NCBI GenBank assembly: GCA_001655205.1
Contig: LPNZ01010658.1
Location: 1 to 33,755, forward strand
From: Lenisia limosa
Lineage: Eukaryota > Breviatea
Direction of reading: 5' to 3'
DNA length: 33,755 bases
The notes beneath the pieces were generated by a model. That model ran no database searches. It was not told where the DNA came from and saw nothing but the letters and a program-made list of their open reading frames with translations. A program made the translations under genes and the position numbers. Positions 23,401 through 30,272 of the stretch are shown piece after piece. Position 1 is the stretch's first letter. Each line of letters opens with the position of its first letter.

Positions 23401-26400
23401 AAAAATATGGTTGTATCTGGCCGTTATCATAAACATGACCACTCAACCTTCTTACCCTTCCCCTCAGGAAGAACAATCCTCGGAAGTTGACAGAATTCCG
23501 GACGGCGGATCAGCCACAGCCTCTGCCGCCACGCAGCCTCCCCCCAAAACAGTTGTGGACAACGTTGACGACTCCGAAGCCCAGGCCAAGGTGCGTCTTG
23601 CGATGCGAAACCGGTTTCATTGTTCAGGCTGCAGCTGAGAGGGAACTGGACGAACTGGATCGCCGTGATCGTGACAATCTGGAGCGCACTCTCAAAGGTG
23701 GGAGAGGGCCTCTCTAAGGCCTTGGTAAATGTGGGGGATAGGTAAACGTTTAATAGTGACGAACCTATTTCGAAGCTACCCTCACCAACATAGGGCTTTC
23801 TGACAGCGACCCCATGGTTGTGGCACAGCGACGATCATTGGAGAACAGACTAGCAGCGCGCAGACGGCGCAAATTGATGACGGTCCACCTTGACCATGTC
23901 AGAAACAAGGCAACCGCACTCGGTGAATCGTAAGCGGGCATCTATTATGATCCCGTGTTAGTATTCAGGAATAGCAATTGACCGATTTAGTGGCGCAAAG
24001 ACCCAGCCGAAGCTCACCCCCCGCGGCATGTCAAGCAGACGCTCCCTTGGTACCCCCATGCCTGGTGAGCACTCTATTGTTTTTGATAGGTTTACTTTGT
24101 CGAAAAAGGACGCTGTTTTTATTGATGGCCTAGGAATGGGCATGAACTCGGGCGGTAGTGCCGCAATGCTCAGTCGCGGCGGCTTAGAGTCAACTTCCTT
24201 CGGGTGGGGGCTGGCGGTTGGGATGGTTGTGTTTTTTTACTGCTTGTTTTTTGACTCTCCAGACACACCGCATCGGGTATGAACCTCAAGGCCCCCCGCA
24301 AGGCCACGGGCAAGGCCATGTCGGAAGCGGCGACTGAACTTCGGAACGAGGCCGACCTAGCCGCGTTGGCTCGGGTCACGGAGGCGTTGATTGAGGAGGA
24401 GGAGGAGCAGGAGGAGCTTGACAAGGCCATTGAGGAGCAAGAGGAGGTTGGAATGGACGATATCGCGCGCAAGATTGCCGAATCACGCGAAAGTCGCGTG
24501 GCAATCGAGAAGAAGCGGTTCACAGTGGTCATTTCCGACGCGAAACTCAGTGAATCCGAACGCGCCGCCGCACTTCAAACACACAATGACGCCCTTGCAC
24601 GCATCGAAATCGACCTCGGCGCTGAACGCCGACGCATGGAAACCGTGCTGCAGAAGAAACTCAAGGCTCGCCGCCGGGGTGAGGTGTACATCGAAACAGC
24701 CGCCGATACCGCTGAGGATATGTCCGTACGCCACGAGCGTGAGCGCGCAGACCTCATTGTAAAGTTGGACCGCGAGGATCGCGAGGATCGTGAGAACCTT
24801 GACATGGAGCTGGAGGGAGCCGACACCGCCACCGTGGACCGACGGAACAGCACTCTCGCACAACGCATGGCTGGACGTCGCGACCGCAGGCTCGCCGCAC
24901 TCAACCGGTGGGGGGGGGTGTCACTCTACCAACTGCATTTCTCATATTATACTGTATCACTTCACTTCGGACAGAAAAAAACCCGAGATAAATCTTTGAT
25001 TTGGTTTCCGGGTTTTTTTCGTCGGAGTGAAGCACTTTTATTACAAAGCTGTCACCCATTGGCGCTGACCCTTCAGGCAACAGGCGAACGAGCGCTCGTC
25101 CAACACAGGTCCCGTCCTGGCTGAGGAGTCTGAGCCAGAAGAGAGCGACGGAAGCGACGAGGACGATACTTTGGAGGAGGTCAAGCTCAAGGAAAGACAG
25201 AAGGAAATGATGAGTCAGATGAAAGACCGCCATGCAGATGAGACCAGGGCCTTAGAGTATAAGGAGAAGAAGCAAGAGGAGGTGATGCGGATGAAGATGG
25301 AGGAGGCTGAGCGTGAGCGCGAAGAAAAATTGCGTCGCGAACGTGAGGAGAAGCTAGCCGTTACAGCGCAGTCACGCAACGACATCAGTGACGCTGAGCG
25401 CCGTGCACAGTTTGCGCAACATGAGCGTGACATGGCGGAGCTGGAGACGAAAATGGCTGCTGATCGCGACCGAATGGAACAGAAACTGCGGCAAGAGATG
25501 GAAGACATGAAGAAGAAGTTCCGTGAGGAGCAGATCTCACGCCAGGATGAAGAAAAGCAAAGGGAAATGGCAGAGCAGGAGAGCGAGCGGGCGGCAGCGC
25601 GTGAAAAGGCCAACAGACAACGTGACGTCGACGCCATTTCCGAGGCGAAGGAGAACCTTGGCTCGGATCAAACGGTTCAGGCCATCCAGCTCATCCTCCA
25701 TCGTCGCCATACTCGCGAGACCCGCGACCTCAACAAACAGCTCAAGAAGGACAAGGCGTTCAAGATCAAGGTGCGTTGTGCTCGTATATTTGGTCTTCAT
25801 TAATATCTTCTATTATCTTTGGTCTTCTATTACATCAAAAAAAAACGTAAAATCCGAGTGATACCCCCCCCCCCCCNNNNNNNNNNNNNNNNNNNNNNNN
25901 NNNNNNNNNNNNNNNNNNNNNNNNNNNNNNNNNNNNNNNNNNNNNNNGAAGATCACACAAAAGCAGAGTGGTGAGCTGGCGGAGCTGATGAAACAGCGCA
26001 CAAGCCTCTCACACGAGGACTTCAACACTGCCCAGGCGGACCTCCTATCCAAACAACAGAGCGAGCTGACTGCCCTGGACTCGCGACACCTTGGCGAGAG
26101 GAGAGAGGTTCGTTATTTGTTTGAGGACCAATAAATATTGTTGAGAATATTTCATTTCTCTTCTCATTTGTGTTGGTTTGTTCATTTCTCTTCTCATTTG
26201 TGTTGGTTTGNNNNNNNNNNNNNNNNNNNNNNNNNNNNNNNNNNNNNNNNNNNNNNNNNNNNNNNNNNNNNNNNNNNNNNNNNNNNNNNNNNNNNNNNNN
26301 NNNNNNNNNNNNNNNNNNNNNNNNNNNNNNNNNNNNNNNNNNNNNNNNNNNNNNNNNNNNNNNNNNNNNNNNNNNNNNNNNNNNNNNNNNNNNNNNNNNN

Positions 26401-29400
26401 NNNNNNNNNNNNNNNNNNNNNNNNNNNNNNNNNNNNNNNNNNNNNNNNNNNNNNNNNNNNNNNNNNNNNNNNNNNNNNNNNNAGGAGAAATACGTTCTGA
26501 AGAACAGGCACTCGTTTGAGATGTCAGCCGTTCACGAGAGCAGTGATCCTGAGAAGGTGGGGCTGGTCAGCTGAGGCCACAAGCGTTGTGTTTTTCTGAA
26601 CTCTCGCGCATGTGGGTTGTTGATGTTTCTTAATAGTTTTGTTTCAATAATTCACTCCCCCTAGGTGCTGAAGCAAGAGAGAGACGAAGTGGAGAGGGAT
26701 ATGAAGGAGCTGCAGTCTCGCCTTGACGCTGAGAGAAACGAGAAACTAGCGAGTGTCGAGGAAGAAAAGGCCAAGATTGAGGCTGAACACCGTAAGAGAC
26801 TCGAGGAGGAGCTTGAGGAGTTTGAGCGTCAAGCAGAGGAGGAGCGGAAGAAGGAGCAGGAGAGGCTTGAGGAGGCTATGAGGGTTAGGAAGGAGCAGAA
26901 GGAGGCGCTGGAGGCTGAGAGGCTGAAGAAGAAGGAGGAGGAAGTGTCCCTTGCCCGGAGTCTTGGCGACGCCGACCGCATTGCGATCATCGAACAGGCG
27001 CAGAAGCAGCGCGATGACTTCGAAAGCAAAATGGAAGAGGACTACAACAGGCAACAGGCCAAGTTTGCGGAGCGTCTGACTGAGAGAAGGGCTAAGGTCA
27101 GGGCTAAGAAGCTTGCGGAAGCCCAAGAGAAGCTGAAACAGGAGGAGGAAGAAGCAAAGAAGAAACTTGCCGCCGAGGCAGCAGAGAAGCTGGAGCATGA
27201 GGCGCGGAACTTTGAAGAGGACGCTCGGATGTTGGAAGAGAAAATGCGGGCTGAAGCACGCCAAATTGCTCTCAAGGTGAGCCTTTTCATCTACTTCTGA
27301 AAAATCATTATTATCCTGATTAACACAAGGGACCATATTAAAGCCTAACCACCCCAGGCCAAACGTGAGGCTGAGGAGGCTCTGTTGAAGGAGGCGCAGG
27401 AGGCCGAGGCAGAGGTCCTGGCCGAAATGCAGGCAGCTGGAGGCGGACTGGGCGGACCTGGGATGTCCAATGAAGAGTGGTTTGAGTTACTCAAGAACTC
27501 TCCCCTGTTTGCAAAGCTGGAAGTGATTGAGCAAAAGGTTGGGGCGGGGGGTGAAGCTGTTTTTGCACGAATGCTGATATTATATTTTGAAGACCAATAT
27601 GTGATAGTGTTTTCATCATTACTATGTCAGGTTGGTGATTTGATGGACGGGTCCGGACCGGAGGGAGAGACCCTAGTCAATGCGGTTAGAGAAGCGGCGA
27701 GCCAGCTCAAGACCGTCGGCCCAATGCCCACGCAGAACATTGCCCAGCAGGCTGGTATGTGCGATATTTCATACAGCTCGTCCATCTTAGGTACTATTCC
27801 AATCACCCCCTCCCCCCAGTCGTTGAGAAGATCGACTTGGACCCGCGTGAACACGAGTTCAGCGTGGGCGGTCCGCTGAAGACTCTGAGCATCGATGAGT
27901 TGAGTCCAATGGAATGTGTTGTGTCCCGGTTCGGACAGTATCTAGCCGGTTGGGGGAGGGGGCCGTCTTGAAGCCAACATCACCAGGAGTGTTAGTTGCC
28001 ATTCTTGACACCATCAGATATGCTCTCGGCACGCATTAGCACCCCCGCGGTTACTGTGCAGCTTGCAAGCAACCTGCCGTCCAACGACTTCGAATCAACG
28101 TACAAACACTCCTTCCACTGCTCCCTTGACAATGTACGTACTGCCTTAACCATTTATCACCCCCTCACCGCCGCCGCCGCCAGGCCCCAATTTATATCAC
28201 ACCCAGATCATCATAACACCTAGAAACTCCAATTCTTGTCCCTTCATAGACCTTAGAGCCGCTCAGCTTCTCAAGCTGTTCCACAATTTACATCACTCCC
28301 CCCCAGGCCACAATTTACATCCGACGTGAGCGCGCATCACCAGTTGGCGAGTTTGCCGCGGTCCTGGTCCATGCGCTTTGCCACATTTCAGCCAAAGGAC
28401 AGCCATACAGCCATTTCCAGTTGGTCATTGCTAACATCGATGACAACTCTGTATCATACCTAGGCAAAGTACTAACGTGATCCAGACGATCGCTGTTGAG
28501 GGCCACCGTGGCTGTGGGCGAAGATCTTTTCCTTGCGCGTGTGCGTGGTCCTGGTGGCGCCCTTGTTTCTGAAGCAGCTAAGGATGCTGTCAAGGTTTGT
28601 CCTCGTGCAATTCACCATATTAGGCAAGTATCGCAGCTTCGTCCGGAGCAGACCGGCAGGCTCTTGTCAGCGACCTTGTTGACAGCCATGTATGGGCCGC
28701 TGAGACCGGCACGTTCACGTCTCGCAATATGGCCGCACGCATGGAGGTATGAGATTAGTGATTCTGTAATCCCCCAGCAATACATGGGCAACCAGGACGC
28801 TGGTCATCTTTCCACGTTCCTTGCGAAGCTTGGCTCTGAAATCGGTCGTGACCCCCAGGCTGACTCAGCTGTCGATCAGAGGTGCGCTGTCGTATTTGGC
28901 CATAAATATGTGTTGCTATCAATGTGTATTGGCCATACATATGCTACCAATGCTCATCACGGTGATTATTTCATTAGACTGAGTAACCTCTCGTCCGAAG
29001 GCGATCGTGTCGACTCTTTCTCCGAGTATCTTCAGAGGGAAATCAAGCATCTCGAAACGAATGTATGCGTAAGGTGTTGGGTGAACGAATGTATGCGCAA
29101 TGGGTGAAGTGTTTAAGTTTTTTTGAACCCGAAAATATATTTTGAGTAGACTTTACGCCAGTATTCTCGAAATTTCCTTCGTTTTACCCCCCCCCCCCAG
29201 GNNNNNNNNNNNNNNNNNNNNNNNNNNNNNNNNNNNNNNNNNNNNNNNNNNNNNNNNNNNNNNNNNNNNNNNTTGAAATCACGTCGCGCGTGCAAGCCTC
29301 TCGCGAGAGCCTCGAGGAAATCGGAACTGCCGACTCATTGTCATCCGGTGAATCCCGGGCCGACCTCATCGGATCCCTCCGACGGTCCGAACATGCCCAG

Positions 29401-29705
29401 GTGGGGCGTTGCTTACAATTTTTCATTTTACTCAACCCTCGCACCCCCCAATTTTCGCTGGAGTGATGGGATGTGTTGTTATCAACCCTTGCGTGTTGTC
29501 AGCCAACAGAGTAGATTCTGGGTTGGCCAACAGATTCTGGGTTTTTTGTTTTGTTTCACACCGTCACCTTATGATGCAGAAAAAGGCCGAACGCGAAAAG
29601 TTGCGCGTTGCCCACACGCTCAAGCAAGCCTCTGAGGAACTGGAGTCAAAGAGGGGCCTCCAAGCCGCCCACGCCGCCCGTACTGGCAATGAATTCTCTG
29701 TTTAG
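2414..29705 (+). CDS. Giant GCC2/GCC3-repeat membrane protein with coiled-coil cytoplasmic tail
   Basis: One gene of roughly 65 exons. The first ATG in frame is at 2414 and is followed directly by a signal peptide. Exons can be joined in phase from there through the ectodomain, a transmembrane exon (16209-17690), a coiled-coil region and a C-terminal module. Breaks occur only at N gaps and at the few uncertain junctions noted in the block entries. About 17.8 kb of exon is visible by my sum. The protein is a type I membrane protein: cysteine repeats outside, rod inside. I know no named orthologue; GCC2/GCC3 modules are common in large protist surface proteins and resemble ephrin-receptor cysteine repeats, but no kinase is present. 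The end is placed at TAG 29703-29705, in frame after AARTGNEFSV. An alternative donor at 29680 would add exon 29741-29778 and leave the terminus unresolved. A gene predictor might split this locus. Confidence 0.82.
3300..3666. other. Intron filled by a minisatellite
   Basis: Between the 10-N gap and acceptor ACAATACAG (ending 3666) there is essentially only tandem-repeat DNA, followed by 13 bases before the exon. No coding signal is seen. The donor lies within or next to the gap. Confidence 0.7.
3323..3653. repeat. Intronic minisatellite, about ten copies of a 35-bp unit
   Basis: Consensus AAGTCAATGCTGATAGCG followed by TTTAATTGATTGAGCTT. Copies start near 3336, 3361, 3386, 3421, 3456, 3490, 3521, 3556, 3591 and 3627. 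Two early copies lack the GATTGAGCTT half and one inner copy has a changed core (GATATAG). The last two copies are the most diverged, as expected at an array edge. Units abut with no unique spacer. Confidence 0.92.
4591..6358 (+). other. Ectodomain block B: 589-codon uninterrupted GCC exon
   Basis: A single 1768-nt exon, the longest in the ectodomain, with acceptor CAACCCAG at 4583-4590 and donor GTGGGA at 6359. It encodes a row of units of roughly 30-50 residues of the form C-x-x-CPAG-x-x-C, a variable proline-containing linker, C-x-x-G-x-Y/F-S, then a cysteine that opens the next unit. Examples are CSPCPAGTEC, CDPCPAGYEC and CQPCPAGHYC. Early units have CPAGxxCxxxxxxPxxC spacing, while later ones shift to the PAGHYC/PAGTYN form. 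This matches Pfam Ephrin_rec_like (GCC2/GCC3). Disulphide-bonded extracellular stalks are the expected structure. Confidence 0.88.
8301..8382. repeat. Three-copy tandem repeat ending at a 3' splice site
   Basis: The unit is about 28 bp, ACTAAATATGACCTTCATTC plus ACGCACAA. The middle copy lacks the ATATGA part. Each copy contains an ACTAA branch-like string and ends ACAAC; the last becomes ACAACAG, the acceptor of intron 8239-8382. The array may have grown from the 3' splice region itself. Confidence 0.85.
8581..8723. repeat. Tandem repeat of about 32 bp in intron 8548-8756
   Basis: Four to five imperfect copies built from ATATCAGTGT and ATCAAGATGACTACTATC, followed by a 14-base T run and then the acceptor TTACGTTGTAG. 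Copies differ by small insertions (CTATCTGT) and substitutions. Confidence 0.85.
9992..10299. other. Long intron of the giant gene
   Basis: The 308-nt stretch between donor GTTGGT (9992) and acceptor ACCTTACAG (ending 10299) has no GCC-like frame and holds several stops in all plus frames. A CTTTTTAAC branch-like string precedes the acceptor. The likely next exon is a microexon, 10300-10309 (GTFG, in phase), before the intron that enters the 10384-10596 gap. The microexon is tentative. Confidence 0.45.
10597..13009 (+). other. Ectodomain block D: GCC units with a recurring TTATPTDG module
   Basis: Exons: 10597 or earlier to 10640, 10751-11888, 11965 to the gap at 12528, 12631 or earlier to 12876, 12955-13009. 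The phase-0 join 10640/10751 gives PTDGVTGDICPAGSSC. The phase-1 join 11888/11965 gives GGATTDTPTDGITGNTC. The block has a larger period than block B: a pair of cysteine units followed by a T-T-x-x-PTDG-x-TG linker. The linker occurs near 10606-10640, 11106-11145, 11880-11990 and 12190-12235. The join 12876/12955 gives CSTAGLSAVTGPC. Intron 11889-11964 ends in CTTACCATATTTAG. Confidence 0.83.
13124..14897 (+). other. Ectodomain block E: membrane-proximal GCC units and EGF-like end
   Basis: Exons 13124 to the gap at 14335, and 14410 to 14888 or 14897. The first joins in phase 2 from 13009 (PSDR-NVVDYAPSDGLCPAG). GCC units continue to about 14600. The last stretch changes character: CACRGSHRTF and CLCDSGYEYF resemble an EGF-like or TNFR-like end module, then CNSRCPTGFGLY. 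Two phase-1 donors are possible at the end, GTAAGG at 14889 or GTAATT at 14898. They differ by nine bases and would give the same frame, so this may be a NAGNAG-like alternative donor. Confidence 0.8.
15122..15179. repeat. Perfect-length 29-bp duplication of a donor site
   Basis: Two abutting copies (15122-15150 and 15151-15179) each begin AAGGTGGGA, which is the exon end plus donor of the intron that starts at 15125. Only the first copy keeps the reading frame; using the second would insert 29 nt. The copies differ at two positions. Confidence 0.85.
15279..15347. repeat. Tandem duplication of an acceptor region
   Basis: Two copies of about 34 bp, each carrying CCCYTWCAGGTT followed by TTCTTGACAYAACCAATTCT. 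The second CAG (ending 15321) gives the in-frame exon VVLDTTNSPSLSLRVINKE. The first (ending 15286) shifts frame and meets a stop. Confidence 0.82.
15979..16041. repeat. Triplicated branch-point/T-tract unit
   Basis: Three copies of CATTTTCTAAC, the first two followed by AGTTTTTTT, just upstream of acceptor GGATAG (ending 16048). The first two copies each contain TCTAACAG, which is itself a plausible fused branch point and acceptor, so there are three candidate 3' splice sites. Only the last keeps frame with FDSG-GAFRQL. Confidence 0.8.
16209..17690 (+). other. Transmembrane exon and start of the cytoplasmic tail
   Basis: A 1482-nt exon joined in phase 1 from 16126 (FDSAG-TYVFGSASD) and leaving in phase 1 at 17690. 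It encodes about 65 extracellular residues, one hydrophobic helix followed by the basic RWLRQR (a stop-transfer pattern), and an acidic segment (DEDEPSEHL). A helical stretch follows (FDKLEDQTLHVASQL to LEAEARRRG). The last part contains short repeats: DRHGKVIPL, DRHGNIGPL and HPMTGRVVPIHG. The positive-inside rule places everything after it in the cytoplasm. Confidence 0.85.
16409..16474 (+). other. Single transmembrane helix
   Basis: Twenty-two uncharged residues, starting WLLIIAALMFMFF and continuing LSLCSFSVL, are preceded by the acidic IEPD and followed directly by RWLRQR. This is the only long hydrophobic segment found in the supported exons after the signal peptide, so the protein is predicted to be type I and single-pass. 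Confidence 0.88.
17775..18390 (+). other. DP-x-x-G-x-x-x-P repeat region
   Basis: Exons 17775-17864, 17946-18040, 18179 or earlier to 18215, 18269-18390. Together with the end of the previous exon they give a series such as HPMTGRVVP, DPQSRGPVPLGG, HPLSGEPTI and DPSSGYPVATTGG. The spacing is about 25-40 residues, with hydrophobic strands between. The pattern resembles short beta-turn repeats (plakin repeats have a similar DP-x-TG turn), but I cannot assign a family. The last exon ends in SLADAVLLEAVAADI, which leads into the coiled coil. The 18215/18269 join (ELSG-HTVLVSG) removes a 53-nt intron. Confidence 0.7.
18573..18642. repeat. 21-bp tandem repeat, intronic or heptad-coding
   Basis: Three copies of TCTGCTTATCTCACCCGTGCA (the first diverged). 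As modelled they form most of intron 18564-18642, which joins LRS to VEAEHRSA in frame. In another frame the same bases read SAYLTRASAYLTRA, a seven-residue repeat that runs on into VEAEHRSA, so an assembly frameshift at about 18560 instead of an intron is a real alternative. Confidence 0.7.
18778..18831. repeat. Imperfect short tandem repeat in intron 18729-18847
   Basis: Four copies of a unit of about 13 bp related to TTATCGAGGG (TTATCGAAGTCC, TTATCGAGGA, TTATCGAGGG, TTACCGAGGG). It lies between exons ending VVQEEK and starting MFSSYSANERTARQQ. Confidence 0.65.
20512..20803. other. 292-nt intron without coding signal
   Basis: Runs from donor GTAGGG after AVDDTIK to acceptor CACCCCAG before VMRLAVNEARARDM. 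It includes an early CCTAACT string and pyrimidine-rich tracts. No conserved frame joins its neighbours and no repeat is obvious. It is one of the longest gap-free introns in the giant gene. Confidence 0.6.
21896..24203 (+). other. Coiled-coil segment 2
   Basis: Exons: about 21896-21990, 22095-22107 (into gap), 22349-22550, 22633-23000, 23201-23325, 23468-23590, 23628-23697, 23794-23929, 23991-24064, 24134-24203. The 22349-23000 part is an Ala/Glu-rich helix (ADKAEEEEKQILQR, VAIEEAEAIEKLRENHQ). Two breaks in the rod are Ser/Pro-rich: SATASAATQPPPKT, and KTQPKLTPRGMSSRRSLG, a possible phosphorylation site cluster. The 23000/23201 junction does not keep frame: the donor is phase 0, but the downstream frame (ITATAKAGLDLARMEEE) needs phase 1. 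A base may be missing near GGCGCGCAATT at 23217. Intron 24065-24133 has no stop and a length of 69, so it could be retained in frame. Confidence 0.68.
24263..27276 (+). other. Coiled-coil segment 3 (long charged rod)
   Basis: Exons: 24263-24907, 25077-25770, 25948-26107, 26483 or earlier to 26556, 26665-27276. The longest uninterrupted helices lie here: LEVRL-like E/K/R-rich sequence such as EEEEQEELDKAIEEQEEV, RMKMEEAEREREEKLRR and KRLEEELEEFERQAEEE. The exon starting 25077 opens with a highly acidic hinge (ESEPEESDGSDEDDT). The frame is continuous across 24907/25077 (phase 2) and phase 0 afterwards. Such single-helix or coiled-coil rods are typical of proteins that tether membranes to cytoskeleton, but low-complexity E/K/R sequence makes database matches unreliable. 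Confidence 0.82.
26149..26210. repeat. Tandem repeat running into an assembly gap
   Basis: Two identical copies of TCATTTCTCTTCTCATTTGT GTTGGTTTGT-type sequence abut the N run starting at 26211. The array probably continues in the gap and may explain why it was not assembled. Confidence 0.75.
27358..29705 (+). other. C-terminal globular module and terminal helices
   Basis: Exons: 27358-27537, 27631-27754, 27820-27948, 28018-28133, 28307-28419, 28486-28594, 28624-28746, 28778-28881, 28978-29062, 29201 (into gap), 29273-29400, 29580-29705. After the rod ends (EEWFELLKNSPLFAKLEVIE) the sequence becomes mixed and globular: FSVGGPLKTLSIDELSP, VVSRFGQYLADML, TPAVTVQLASNLPSNDF, TIYIRRERASPVGEF and AAVLVHALCHISAKG. 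It has too many hydrophobic positions to be a simple coil and is my best candidate for a conserved functional domain, although I cannot name it. Two very short introns (29 and 31 nt) change frame and restore it. Reading straight through 28486-29107 is also open, so this splice choice needs RNA evidence. Confidence 0.7.
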
Positions 29706-30272
29706 TTTTGTTTGAGGGGGGGGGGGTAGCAATACAGTAGTCAAGTCTGACTCTTTAGATGTCCTCTCTACCAATGAGGTACTGTTTCGTTTTCGGTGAC
29801 TATTTCTTAAGTATTTCTTAGCTTTTCTTACAATTTTGTTTCTTACAATTTTGTTATATATTTCGATTCCCTTTCACATGAGTGTAAGTAGAACACAGAA
29901 CCCTCAGCTCTTCCAGTCACAAAACGAAGGATGCTGGAATGGGTGGAAAATAATTCACAGATCACCTTTGGATCTTTCCGTGATCTTTCGGTCTTCTGTG
30001 TGACGGGAAGGAAAAAAAATCCATCAGCGAGACTCGAACCCACTATCAAATGTCTAAAACCACTTTTTCATTGCTTTTTTTGGACGTTTGGACGAGGACA
30101 TGAGGTGTTATGATGTTGTTAAGTATATATTATATATACAATGATCAGATAATGATATAAGATATATCCAACAATGCCAAGAATATGCAACTCTCTGCAG
30201 TCTACCCATCAGTCTCCATAAAACTGGAGTTCTACCAGTGTATACATTAGTTTTCAAGAAGTTAGACTCATC
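29706..30272. other. Intergenic region between the giant gene and the ABC-transporter gene
   Basis: About 570 bases without a firm exon. Near its start, 29741-29778 reads KSDSLDVLSTNE in a frame that could be spliced from donor 29680, so the giant gene may end later than 29705. A further possible last exon (about 29914-30002, SQNEGCWNGWK to TGA) follows a CTCTTCCAG acceptor but is weak. The rest is AT-rich and holds a tRNA-like remnant on the minus strand and a TATATATTATATATA string at about 30123-30138, which could serve the ABC-transporter promoter. Confidence 0.5.
30012..30050 (-). other. tRNA-like 3' half (B box and poly-T)
   Basis: On the minus strand the sequence GTGGGTTCGAGTCTCGC forms a T-arm with a 5-bp stem (two G-T pairs) and contains a near-consensus RNA polymerase III B box (GGTTCGAGTC at 30031-30040). 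Seven bases later comes an uninterrupted T8 run (30012-30019), as expected of a Pol III terminator. Upstream I find no A box, no GG-containing D loop and no matching acceptor strand, so this is not a complete tRNA. It may be a tRNA relic, a SINE-like fragment or a B-box site. Confidence 0.35.

Noticed and set aside
26746-27336. Minus-strand open frame rich in Leu and Phe
   Set aside because: It is the complement of the E/K/R-rich coiled-coil exon, which always yields an L/F/S-rich antisense frame.
16409-29705. Ephrin-receptor-like kinase because of the GCC repeats
   Set aside because: No kinase motif (glycine loop, HRD, DFG) is seen in the tail; it is coiled coil and an unassigned module.
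29990-30117. Complete tRNA gene on the minus strand
   Set aside because: The D arm and 5' acceptor strand cannot be found; a 5-bp match CATCA/TGATG at 30111-30117 needs an implausible structure.
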